Source: an uncultured Pelagibacteraceae bacterium (lineage in GTDB: Bacteria > Pseudomonadota > Alphaproteobacteria > Pelagibacterales > Pelagibacteraceae). From it: DNA of 64,000 nt. The notes beneath the pieces are model-generated. The model was not told the origin of the DNA. It did no database searches and saw only the letters and a list, made by a program, of their open reading frames with translations. Where the stretch lies: NCBI GenBank assembly GCA_902622545.1, contig CACNQD010000003.1, positions 236,756 through 300,755 on the forward strand, read 5' to 3'. A program made the position numbers and the translations under genes. Of this stretch, positions 55,682 through 64,000 are shown in pieces. Every line of letters starts with the position of its first letter. Position 1 is the stretch's first letter.

Positions 55682-58600
55682 TTAAAAAATAGAAGCTAAA
55701 ATACCTTGATTTTTGATAGAATTTAAAACGTTTTTATCAACAAATCGTTTATTTTTTAATCTTAGCGTATATTGTTTATTACTTTTAAACACCTCAAATA
55801 TAATTTCTACATTTCCTTTCTTATCTAATATTTTAGATAGTTGATTAAGATTTTCAAAATTATTTAATTTAATCTTTAAATTGTTAATTGGTTTGTTTAA
55901 TATTTCATCAAGAGTAATGATTTTTTTTACATTTGTCCTAACTTTTTGATCTCCATTATTAAAGTTTTTAAAAATATTTAAAATAACAGATTTTCCTTCT
56001 TTAATATTTTCTCTATTTAGTTCTAAAATATCCGAAAAAAGAAATAACTCAAAAACACCACCTAAATCAGAAAATTTAATGATTGCATATGAGGTCCCTT
56101 TTTGTGTTTTTTTTTCCTGAATTTTTAAAATTGTAGCTGCAACCATACCCTCCAACTGATGCTCATTATTTATAAAGTCAGAATATTTAGAGATACTGTA
56201 ATCAACAAATATATCTTTATATTGGTTTAAAGGATGATCAGAAAGGTAAAATCCAATTGTTTCAAATTCTTTGAGCATTTTTTCTTGAAATTTCCATTCT
56301 GGTTGATCAGATATAATTTCATCCTCTGCTGGATTTTCTTTTAATGAAAACATTTCGATTTGATTTTGAAGTTTATTTTCAAATATATTTTTTGATTTAA
56401 GTATTAGATTGGGTATTGAGTCGTAAAGAGCTCGTCTGTTGGCAAAAATACAATCGAATGCACCTGCTTTAGTGAGCCCTTCTAATTGTAACTTATTAAT
56501 ATCTTTAGGATTAATTCTGTTTAGAAAGTCTGAGATTGATTTAAATTTGCCATTTTTATCTCTTTCTGAAATTATATTTGAAATAGATTCGTAGCCTACA
56601 TTTTTTATAGCACCTAATGCATAATAAAAATTTTTATCATCTGAACAAAAATCTGCATAACATTCATTTATATTAGGTCTAACAATGTTGACTTTTAATC
56701 TTTTTATTTCTTCGCAAAATTCACTCAATTTTTTTTGATTAGATAATTCCATTGACATAGACGCTGCAAAAAATTCCTCTTGAAAATAAGTTTTTAAATA
56801 TGCAGTTTGATAAGCGATTATTGCATAAGCAGCGGCATGACTCTTGTTGAAACCATATTCTGCAAATGGCTCAATTTTTAAAAAAATTCCTGCCGCAATG
56901 TCTTTACTAATACCATTTTTAAAAGCACCTTCTACAAATCTATTTTTTTGTCTTTCTAATTCTGCTCTTTTTTTCTTTCCCATAGCTCTTCTTAACAGAT
57001 CTGCTTCACCTGGAGAAAAACCTGATAAGATTTGAGCAATTTGCATAACTTGTTCTTGATAAATTATTACTCCATATGTAGGTTTTAATATTTTTTCTAA
57101 TTTTGGATGTAAATACTCAGGCTCTTTTTTTCCATGTTTGCAATCATTGTAAATTGAAATATTACTCATAGGACCAGGTCTATATAATGCAACTAATGCA
57201 ATAATATCTTCAAGACGATTTGGTTTCATTTGTATTAATGCTTCTCTCATTCCTGAGCTTTCTAATTGAAATAGTCCAACTGTTTTGCCAGATGATAATA
57301 GCGTGTAAACCTTTTCATCGTTATATTCAATTTTTTGTATATCAAAATCTTTTATTTTTTTTTTAATTAAAGTTTGTGTCTTACTTATAACAGTGAGAGT
57401 TTTTAGTCCTAAAAAGTCAAATTTTATGAGTCCGGCATTCTCAGCTGAGTACATGTCAAATTGGGTTGATGGAAGTAACAAATTAGAAGATGGGTCTTTA
57501 TAAAGTGGAACGGTGTCCGATAAATTTTTATCTGCTATAACAACTCCTGCAGCATGAGTAGCAAAATTACGATTTAAACCTTCTAGTTTAAGAGATAAAT
57601 TTATTAGACGCTCTACTCTTTTATCATCCTTTATAAGATTTTGTAACTTAGGTTCAGAGTTAATGCATTGGTTTAAATTCATTGGTCTTGATGGATCGAA
57701 AGGTATCATTTTGCAAATACTATCAACAAAACCGTAAGGCAAACCCATTACTCGACCTACATCTCTTATGACCATTCTTGCTTTTAGTTTTCCAAATGTG
57801 ATGATATGTGCAACTGAGCCAGGATATTTTTTGTTAAGGTAATCAAATACCAAATCCCTTTTTTCCTCACAAAAATCTATATCAAAATCAGGCATTGAAA
57901 TTCTATCAGGATTAAGAAATCTTTCAAAAATCAAATCAAACTTTAAAGGATCAACATCTGTAATAAAGAGACACCAAGCGACAAGTGAACCAGCACCTGA
58001 TCCTCTACCAGGACCTACAGGGATATCATTATCTTTGGCCCATTTTATATAATCAGATACTATTAAAAAGTAGCTTGCATAACTCATTTTACAAATAATA
58101 TTAATTTCATGATTAAGCCTTTTTTTATAATCACTGATATTAAGATTAGAAATTTCATTTCTATAATTTTTTAATCTTACTCTTAAACCTTTCTCAGCTT
58201 CTTTTTTAAGAGTATCGTCAGCTGTATAGGTTTTTTCTGATCCAATATTAGGTAATACAGGTTTAGATGAAACAGGTCTGAAACTACATCTCTGAGGTAA
58301 ATTAAAATTATTTTCTAATGCCTCGGGTAGATCAAAAAATAATTTACACATTTCCTCATTGCTTTTAAGGTAATGGTTATTAGAAAATTTAAATCTATTC
58401 TTATCATTAATATAATTTTTTGATCCAATGCACATTAATGCGTCATGTGCTTCGTGTAAATCTTTCTCTAAATAATATACTTCTTGAGATGCAATAATTG
58501 GTATATCTAACTCTTTTGATAAACTGAGATTATAAATTTCTAAATTTTTTTCATTAATATCATTATGTCTTTGAATTTCTATATAAAAGTTATTTTTCAA

Positions 58601-59080
58601 CAAATCTTTGAAAAAAATATAAATTTGTTTTATCTCATCTAAACTATCTTTTAAAAATAAATCACCAATCAAACTATTTAAGCTGCCAAGTGTAATTATT
58701 AGTCCATCTTTGTATTCTATTAGATCTTTGAATTCACAAAATGGTTCGTTAAAATCTTTATGTTTTAGATAAGAATTTGACGACAACTTTACTAAATTTT
58801 TATACCCAACATCGTTTTTAGCAATTATTGGTATTAAGCCAATTAGATCTTTATGCTTAAATTTAATTTGAGATCCGATAATTGGTTGGGTTTTAGATTT
58901 TGATACAGTTTCAGAAAATTGCAAAACTCCACATAAATTTGAAGTGTCTGAAATACCTATAGATTTAATTTTATTATTTTTACAAAATTTTTCTAGATCT
59001 TCAATTTTAATTGCACCCTCACAAATAGAGTATTGAGTGTGTAATTTGAAGTGATTAAAAGATTTGTTAATTTCCTCCAT
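55682..59080 (-). CDS. dnaE: DNA polymerase III alpha subunit
   Basis: This is the replicative polymerase. From the ATG at 59080 it has 1132 residues. The ATG at 59101 would add seven residues (MVRYPPL) and deepen the overlap with lolD. The N-terminal PHP domain starts FNHFKLHTQYSICEGA. The polymerase core has PGRGSGAGSLVAW (357-369) and the catalytic aspartates in PDFDIDF (397-403). FATHAAGVVIA, YRPGPMSN, YQEQVMQIAQ and FNKSHAAAYA follow. A C-terminal OB-fold region (about 960-1060) is present. It is a little shorter than E. coli DnaE. Confidence 0.95.
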   Translation of the reverse strand: MEEINKSFNHFKLHTQYSICEGAIKIEDLEKFCKNNKIKSIGISDTSNLCGVLQFSETVSKSKTQPIIGSQIKFKHKDLIGLIPIIAKNDVGYKNLVKLSSNSYLKHKDFNEPFCEFKDLIEYKDGLIITLGSLNSLIGDLFLKDSLDEIKQIYIFFKDLLKNNFYIEIQRHNDINEKNLEIYNLSLSKELDIPIIASQEVYYLEKDLHEAHDALMCIGSKNYINDKNRFKFSNNHYLKSNEEMCKLFFDLPEALENNFNLPQRCSFRPVSSKPVLPNIGSEKTYTADDTLKKEAEKGLRVRLKNYRNEISNLNISDYKKRLNHEINIICKMSYASYFLIVSDYIKWAKDNDIPVGPGRGSGAGSLVAWCLFITDVDPLKFDLIFERFLNPDRISMPDFDIDFCEEKRDLVFDYLNKKYPGSVAHIITFGKLKARMVIRDVGRVMGLPYGFVDSICKMIPFDPSRPMNLNQCINSEPKLQNLIKDDKRVERLINLSLKLEGLNRNFATHAAGVVIADKNLSDTVPLYKDPSSNLLLPSTQFDMYSAENAGLIKFDFLGLKTLTVISKTQTLIKKKIKDFDIQKIEYNDEKVYTLLSSGKTVGLFQLESSGMREALIQMKPNRLEDIIALVALYRPGPMSNISIYNDCKHGKKEPEYLHPKLEKILKPTYGVIIYQEQVMQIAQILSGFSPGEADLLRRAMGKKKRAELERQKNRFVEGAFKNGISKDIAAGIFLKIEPFAEYGFNKSHAAAYAIIAYQTAYLKTYFQEEFFAASMSMELSNQKKLSEFCEEIKRLKVNIVRPNINECYADFCSDDKNFYYALGAIKNVGYESISNIISERDKNGKFKSISDFLNRINPKDINKLQLEGLTKAGAFDCIFANRRALYDSIPNLILKSKNIFENKLQNQIEMFSLKENPAEDEIISDQPEWKFQEKMLKEFETIGFYLSDHPLNQYKDIFVDYSISKYSDFINNEHQLEGMVAATILKIQEKKTQKGTSYAIIKFSDLGGVFELFLFSDILELNRENIKEGKSVILNIFKNFNNGDQKVRTNVKKIITLDEILNKPINNLKIKLNNFENLNQLSKILDKKGNVEIIFEVFKSNKQYTLRLKNKRFVDKNVLNSIKNQGILASIF

Positions 59081-59750
59081 CAATGGAGGATATCTTACCA
59101 TTAATTAAATTCAATTTGCAATCTGATATATTAGCAAAATGTCTATTGTGAGTTGCAAAAATAATTATCCTATTTTTATTTTTGAGACTAAATAATAATT
59201 TAAATATTTCTTTAGCGTTATTGTAATCTAAATTTCCTGTAGGTTCATCCGCTAAAATTATATCAGGTGAATTTATTAACGCTCTTGATATTGCTACTCT
59301 TTGAGATTCGCCGCCAGATAATTGACTTGGAAAATGACTTAGTCTTTTATCTAATCCAACTTTTCTTATTATATCTTTAGCATCTGATACAGCTTTTTTT
59401 TTATTGTTATCTAAAGATAATCTTGCCATATAAATATTTTCCAAAACGTTAAAATCAGACAATAAATTTTTGTCTTGATAAATTATGCCAATTTTTTTTG
59501 ATCTTATATTATCTTTTTTATCATTATCTTCCTGATCTATTATAAGATTATCGAATTTAATGTAACCACTTGATGGCTTATCAATTAAGGAAATAAGGTT
59601 AAGCAAGGTAGATTTTCCTGATCCAGAGGGTCCCATTAAAGAATATATTTTCCCTGTTTTAAAAATAAAATTAACATTTTTCAAAACTTCAATTTTTTTT
59701 GATGAGTAATAATTTTTATAAATATTTTTTAAGATAATCATATTATTCAT
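59067..59750 (-). CDS. lolD: Lipoprotein-releasing ABC ATPase LolD
   Basis: LolD powers release of outer-membrane lipoproteins to LolA. The 227 residues have Walker [10 protein letters not shown], the Q-loop IIYQDKNLLSDFNV, signature LSGGESQR, Walker B IILADEPTGNLD and the switch histidine FATHNR. It overlaps the permease gene by 8 bp and dnaE by 14 bp. Confidence 0.93.
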   Translation of the reverse strand: MNNMIILKNIYKNYYSSKKIEVLKNVNFIFKTGKIYSLMGPSGSGKSTLLNLISLIDKPSSGYIKFDNLIIDQEDNDKKDNIRSKKIGIIYQDKNLLSDFNVLENIYMARLSLDNNKKKAVSDAKDIIRKVGLDKRLSHFPSQLSGGESQRVAISRALINSPDIILADEPTGNLDYNNAKEIFKLLFSLKNKNRIIIFATHNRHFANISDCKLNLINGKISSIDGGN

Positions 59751-60972
59751 ATTTAAGTGATTTAATGGTATCCAGTTTAGAGGCCTTAATAGCTGGAAAC
59801 AGTGAAACTAAACAAGTTGAGAAAATTGAGCAAATTGAAATGAAAAGAATCGACTTAAAGTCTAACTCATAAGGCATTGTACTTAAAAAATAAATCTCCT
59901 CAGGAAATAAAGTTATATTAAATAAATTGCTCACAAATTGTCTTATATTTTCTAGGTATATTGAAAATATAACTCCTAATGTTACACCAAAAAATGTTGC
60001 ACTAGTCCCAATAGTAAATCCAACTAAAAAAAAGATTTTTTTTATAGAATTATTTTTAACTCCAATAGATTTTAAAATTGCTATTTCTCTAGTCTTGTTT
60101 TTTACTAGGATTGTTAAGCCAGAAATTATATTAAATGCAGCAACAACGATTATTAAAGACAAAATAATAAACATCACATTTCTCTCCACTTTTAATGCCG
60201 AGAAAAGAGGTTTATTTAAATCTGACCATGTATAAATTAAATCATTGGGGAAAAATTTATCCAATTCCTTTTTTATTTTACTTATATCCGTTGGATCTTT
60301 AAAGTAAATTTCTAAAAATCTGCTATTTGGTTTCAAATTTAATTGGTTTTCCAAATCATCAATATTTACAAAAGCAATATTTTTATCAAAATCATTAAAA
60401 CCACTATTATAAAAGGAGTTAATTTTAAAAGTTTTTTGTTTTGGGAATGATCCGATAAGAGTTTCTTCAAAAGAGGAAAATATTAAACTTAATTTATCTC
60501 CGATTTTTAGATCTAAATCATAACCTAGTTCTCGACTAATTGAAATTTCACTTTTATCTAAAATTTTAGAGCCTGAAAAGTCTAGTTTTTTTACTATATT
60601 AAGATTTTGAAATTCCTGTTTTTTATATCCTCTTAACAAAACCCCTTTGGTAGTTTTTTCATTAATTATAATACCTTCACCATTGTTGCTGATCAAGAAC
60701 CCATCAATCTGACTTTTTAAATTAGAATTATCCAATTTTTTTATATTAAATAAACCATCATAACTTTGGATCGTAGCATGAGAATTAAATCCATTAATTT
60801 TTTTTATAAGATCAGATCTAAAACCATTCATTACTGACATTACAATGATTAAAACAGCTACACCTAAACTAATTCCAATAAATGAAAATATTGTGATAAT
60901 ATTTAGAAAACCATCCTTTTTTCTAGTTTTCAAATATCTAAATGTTATTTCTTTTTCTAAGTTTGAGATCAA
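59743..60972 (-). CDS. lolC: Lipoprotein-releasing permease LolC/E
   Basis: This 409-residue membrane protein is of the LolC/LolE/MacB type. One N-terminal membrane segment (about 22-48) has FSFIGISLGVAVLIIVMSVMNGFRSDL. A large periplasmic domain (about 50-260) follows, then three C-terminal membrane segments, including VKNKTREIAILKSIGVKNNSI, the ATPase-coupling helix. Only one such gene is present, so the complex is probably LolF-like, with a homodimer serving as both LolC and LolE, as in many alphaproteobacteria. Confidence 0.9.
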   Translation of the reverse strand: MISNLEKEITFRYLKTRKKDGFLNIITIFSFIGISLGVAVLIIVMSVMNGFRSDLIKKINGFNSHATIQSYDGLFNIKKLDNSNLKSQIDGFLISNNGEGIIINEKTTKGVLLRGYKKQEFQNLNIVKKLDFSGSKILDKSEISISRELGYDLDLKIGDKLSLIFSSFEETLIGSFPKQKTFKINSFYNSGFNDFDKNIAFVNIDDLENQLNLKPNSRFLEIYFKDPTDISKIKKELDKFFPNDLIYTWSDLNKPLFSALKVERNVMFIILSLIIVVAAFNIISGLTILVKNKTREIAILKSIGVKNNSIKKIFFLVGFTIGTSATFFGVTLGVIFSIYLENIRQFVSNLFNITLFPEEIYFLSTMPYELDFKSILFISICSIFSTCLVSLFPAIKASKLDTIKSLKYE

Positions 60973-62297
60973 TTTTTTTTTTTTGAATTTATAATCTTTA
61001 TAATGTCGTCTATTTTTAATTTAGATGACTTCTCGCCAACTTTTTTAAATTCTAACATTTCATCATCTGATTTTTTTCCTAAAAGGATTTGATAGGGAGC
61101 ACCAATAAGATTAAACTTTTTCATTTTTGATGAAAAGCTTTCATCCGTATCATCAATGATTGCATCAATATTTCTATCTTTAAGATTGTTAAATATATTA
61201 ATAGATCTTTCTAAATTTGTTTTATCGTTCTTTGAAACTAATGGTAAAATTGCACATTCATATGGTGCTACATTTATTGGCCAGATCATGTTTTCATTTT
61301 TCTCATCAAATTTAGCCTCTATTATGGCACCAACTAATCTCGAAACTCCTACACCATAAGATCCCATTTTTACGAAGACTTTTTTACCGTTGTAGTCTAC
61401 AGATGCGTTCATTGGCTTAGAATATTTATCTCCAAAATAAAATATATGGCCAACTTCTATACCTTTTGTCTCTAATTGATTTTCTTTTGTGACTAATTTG
61501 TCAAATTCAGCTTTATTGAATTTTTCATCGGTGACTGCATAATAATTATCAAATTTTTTTCTTAAATTTGTTAATGATGTTTTTTCTAAAGTACAATCTG
61601 TATGATCAACTTCAAAAATATTCTTATCAGTATAAATTTTGCTTTCTCCGGTTTCAGCTAAAATAATAAATTCATGGGATAAATTACCTCCTATAGGACC
61701 CGTGTCTGCTGCCATAGGGATTGCTTTTAACTCAAGCCTTTTGAAAGTTTTAAGATATGATAAAAAAAATTTATTATAAGAATGTTCACCTAAATCATCA
61801 TTAAGATCAAAAGAATAAGCATCCTTCATATAAAATTCTCTACAACGCATTATCCCAAATCTTGGTCGCAATTCATCTCTGAACTTCCATTGAATATGAT
61901 ACAAAAGTTGTGGTAAAGATTTATATGACTTTATACTATTTCTAAATATGTCAGTTATTAATTCTTCATTAGTCGGTCCATATAACATTTCTCTTTTTTG
62001 TCTATCCGTAATTCTTAACATCTCTTCTCCATAATCTTCATATCTACCACTCTCTTTCCAAATTTCACTGGATTGTATAGTTGGCATTAATATTTCTTGT
62101 GCAAAAATTTTATTTTGTTCTTCTCTTACAATATTTTCTATTTTTTTCATCACTTTGAAACCCAAAGGTAACCAAGAATATATGCCTGCAGAAGATTGTT
62201 TTATCATTCCTGTTCTTAACATTAATTTATGTGACTTAATTTTTGCCTCAGAGGGATAATTTTTTAAAATAGGAATTAATAAAGTAGAAAAAAACAT
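60969..62297 (-). CDS. proS: Prolyl-tRNA synthetase (short form)
   Basis: This class II synthetase charges tRNA-Pro. The 442 residues show the N-terminal RTGMIKQSSAGIYSWLPLGFKVMKKIE, motif 2 FRDELRPRFGIMRCREFYMKDAYSFD, AADTGPIGGNLSHEF, and motif 3 GSYGVGVSRLVGA, followed by the anticodon-binding domain. The long editing insertion of the E. coli enzyme is missing, as is usual in alphaproteobacteria. It overlaps the lolC-type gene by 4 bp. Confidence 0.95.
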   Translation of the reverse strand: MFFSTLLIPILKNYPSEAKIKSHKLMLRTGMIKQSSAGIYSWLPLGFKVMKKIENIVREEQNKIFAQEILMPTIQSSEIWKESGRYEDYGEEMLRITDRQKREMLYGPTNEELITDIFRNSIKSYKSLPQLLYHIQWKFRDELRPRFGIMRCREFYMKDAYSFDLNDDLGEHSYNKFFLSYLKTFKRLELKAIPMAADTGPIGGNLSHEFIILAETGESKIYTDKNIFEVDHTDCTLEKTSLTNLRKKFDNYYAVTDEKFNKAEFDKLVTKENQLETKGIEVGHIFYFGDKYSKPMNASVDYNGKKVFVKMGSYGVGVSRLVGAIIEAKFDEKNENMIWPINVAPYECAILPLVSKNDKTNLERSINIFNNLKDRNIDAIIDDTDESFSSKMKKFNLIGAPYQILLGKKSDDEMLEFKKVGEKSSKLKIDDIIKIINSKKKN

Positions 62298-62542
62298 TAC
62301 GAAATAAACCTTCTTAAATTAAGGTAATCATACTTTACTAACATGAATATACCTATAAAAATAATTGAGGTTATTATGGTTGTATAAATTATTTTTTTGA
62401 TAATTTTAGGATTTTCAGGCGATCCCTTATCTGCACCTTCAACCATTTCCTTGTGTTTTCTTTCAACATCTATTGGTAATAATGAAAAAAAAATGATCCA
62501 CCAAATTAAAACAAAAATTATGAGCGAACCAGTAATACTCAT
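62297..62542 (-). CDS. DUF1467-like small membrane protein
   Basis: This 81-residue protein has two predicted membrane segments (about 5-23 and 50-68). A loop between them reads LPIDVERKHKEMVEGADKGSPENPKIIKK. The pattern of a short first helix ending near a W-x-I-x-F-x-x-L-P block and a loop with GAD-GSP-NP is that of the DUF1467 family found beside proS and RNase J genes in alphaproteobacteria. The function is unknown. It shares one base with proS and starts one base after the RNase J gene. Confidence 0.8.
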   Translation of the reverse strand: MSITGSLIIFVLIWWIIFFSLLPIDVERKHKEMVEGADKGSPENPKIIKKIIYTTIITSIIFIGIFMLVKYDYLNLRRFIS

Positions 62543-62543
62543 A

Positions 62544-64000
62544 TTAAATATTAACTAAATTTATATTAGTAAATGGCCTTTTTCCCACTTGCTCTTTCGT
62601 AAACTTTCTGCAAACTGTTTTTAGTGCGTTAATAGCATTTTCTTCTTGTTTTATATTATTCAACGCAAATGTTCTCGCTGTTTTATTTATTTCTTTTTCC
62701 AGTCCAAATTTAAATTCTTCTAAATTTTCTATTGGTAGTCCCTTTGCTGATATAACCGGTGAGTCGTATATATTTCCTTTATTATTCACTAAAATTGTTA
62801 CCTCAAGACTGCCATTAATAGATAAATTTTTTCTTTCTTTTATTGATCTGGAGTCCTCAAAGACACTTATATCACCATCTACATAAAGTTTACCTGATGG
62901 TGCTTTATCAAATACTTCAGGTTTTTCACATGGCGCAATTTTAATTATGTCTCCATTTTTTGCTTTTATCGGATATGGAACATTCATTTCTTTGGCAAAA
63001 GAAAGGTGTTCAAGAATGTGTCTATGTTCTCCGTGAACTGGTATTACAGATTTAGGTTTAATCCAGTTGTACATATCTTTAAGATCATCTCTATTTGGAT
63101 GGCCTGATACATGTACAAACTCATTTTCCTCATTAATAACTTCTACACCCTCTAAAACTAGAGTGTTGTGTAATTTTGAAAGTTTTTTTTCATTACCTGG
63201 TATTATTTTTGAAGAAAATATTACAGTATCATCTTTTTCAATAAATACATCTGGATGAGTATAATTAGATATTCTATTCATAGCTCCCATTGGTTCACCT
63301 TGGCTACCTGTACAAAGATATATTATTTTGTCTCTTGATATTTTTTTTGCATCTCTTGGATCAATTGGATCAATCACATTTTTTAAATATCCACATTGTC
63401 TTGCTGCTTTATAAATTCGGTGCATTGATCTTCCAACTAATGAAATTTGTCTTCCGGTTTTTTCTGCACAATAAAATATTGTTTCCATCCTTGCTACGTT
63501 AGATGCAAAAGAGGTCACAATGACTCTTTTTTTTAGTCTCCCAATTATTTTTAATAAACTTTTTCTTACACTTAACTCGGATCCTGATCTACCAATGCTA
63601 AAGACGTTTGTAGAGTCACAAATCATTGTTAATACACCTTCTTTTCCAATTAATTTTAACTTGTCTGAGTCTATTTTTTTTCCTATCAAAGGATCTGGGT
63701 CACACTTCCAATCACCAGTGTGAAGAACATTTCCTAAAGGTGTTTTTATTCTTAATCCATTTGGTTCAAGAATTGAGTGTGTTAATGTTATAAAATCGAT
63801 TTCAAAATTCTCTAAATTAATTTTTCCATTAAGTTGAACAATGTTAAGATAAGTCGTTATATCAATATTTTTTTCTCTGAATTTTTCTACAACAAGAGCA
63901 GCAGTAAAGGGAGTTGCAAAAATTTTACAATTTAACTTTGGCCATATTTGAGTAATAGCACCTATATGATCTTCGTGAGCATGTGTTAGAACTATAGCTA
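62544..64000 (-). CDS. rnj: RNase J, 5' end beyond the window
   Basis: This ribonuclease of the metallo-beta-lactamase/beta-CASP family acts in RNA turnover and rRNA maturation. The reading frame is open to the window edge, where it encodes the metal-binding THAHEDHIGA (63998-63960 region). The true start lies outside, and a TTG at 63689 is internal. Further blocks are LTHSILEPNGLRI, HTGDWKCDPDP, CDSTNVFSIGRSGSE, CTGSQGEPMGAMNRI, HVSGHPNRDDLKDMY and KSVIPVHGEHRHI. About 485 residues are visible of an expected 550 or so. Confidence 0.93.
   Translation of the reverse strand, partial: AIVLTHAHEDHIGAITQIWPKLNCKIFATPFTAALVVEKFREKNIDITTYLNIVQLNGKINLENFEIDFITLTHSILEPNGLRIKTPLGNVLHTGDWKCDPDPLIGKKIDSDKLKLIGKEGVLTMICDSTNVFSIGRSGSELSVRKSLLKIIGRLKKRVIVTSFASNVARMETIFYCAEKTGRQISLVGRSMHRIYKAARQCGYLKNVIDPIDPRDAKKISRDKIIYLCTGSQGEPMGAMNRISNYTHPDVFIEKDDTVIFSSKIIPGNEKKLSKLHNTLVLEGVEVINEENEFVHVSGHPNRDDLKDMYNWIKPKSVIPVHGEHRHILEHLSFAKEMNVPYPIKAKNGDIIKIAPCEKPEVFDKAPSGKLYVDGDISVFEDSRSIKERKNLSINGSLEVTILVNNKGNIYDSPVISAKGLPIENLEEFKFGLEKEINKTARTFALNNIKQEENAINALKTVCRKFTKEQVGKRPFTNINLVNI

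Noticed and set aside
1..64000. CRISPR arrays, insertion sequences or toxin-antitoxin pairs
   Set aside because: I saw no regularly spaced repeats, transposase genes or recognisable toxin-antitoxin modules. The operon overlaps in the element were considered for a toxin-antitoxin pair but no domain supports it.

Overview
The window looks like a chromosomal segment of a streamlined marine alphaproteobacterium of the SAR11 clade (Pelagibacterales). The evidence is very AT-rich DNA, genes packed with 0-10 bp gaps or short overlaps, short versions of core proteins, alphaproteobacterial gene orders (rpsB-tsf-frr-uppS-cdsA-dxr-bamA-skp-lpxD-fabZ-lpxA-lpxI-lpxB; tpiA-secG-pyrG-kdsA-eno-ftsB-lipA; ntrYX-trkAH; ispDF), a fused IspDF and an alphaproteobacterial LexA box. 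The assignment rests on recognition of the sequence, not on a search.

Layout. 1-10.3 kb: an exported unknown protein, a PhoR-type kinase, a glycosyltransferase and a metallophosphatase that together resemble the marine phosphate-stress lipid-remodelling pair Agt/PlcP, a diacylglycerol-kinase-like gene, manC, ilvD and valS. 10.4-10.6 kb: tRNA-Cys and tRNA-Asn. 10.54-17.03 kb: a 6.4-kb integrated element bounded by a 55-bp perfect repeat of the 3' part of tRNA-Asn. 17.0-22.1 kb: an XRE regulator, an aapJQMP amino-acid ABC transporter and tRNA-Arg. 22.1-28.0 kb: trkH, trkA, ntrX, ntrY. 28.0-36.5 kb: ispDF, pgpA, cinA, then ratA-like, lipA, ftsB-like, eno, kdsA, pyrG, secG, tpiA. 36.6-44.0 kb: ppiD-like, trpE, trpG, trpD, trpC, lexA, gltX. 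44.0-55.6 kb: the lipid A/outer-membrane/translation cluster. 55.7-64 kb: dnaE, lolD, lolC/E, proS, a DUF1467-type gene and the 3' part of an RNase J gene cut by the window edge.

The element is the main accessory region. It is visibly richer in G+C than its flanks. It carries a tyrosine integrase, a primase-polymerase/helicase of the phage NrS-1/DUF5906 kind, and a tightly coupled operon of small unrecognised proteins with strong Shine-Dalgarno sites. An 814-bp gene-free left end holds clustered CGTAC repeats. Paired TGCGACC heptamers lie just inside both att sites and look like integrase arm sites. I see no capsid, tail, terminase or lysis gene. The best reading is a small replicating, integrating element, possibly a phage satellite of pelagiphages. 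That is an inference.

The chromosomal part is mostly housekeeping. Points of interest there are the plcP-agt-phoR arrangement, a terminator hairpin between aapJ and the permease genes, a structured-looking rpsB leader, NtrX without a GAFTGA loop, and losses from conserved clusters (no pyrH or rseP, no pdhABC-lpd).
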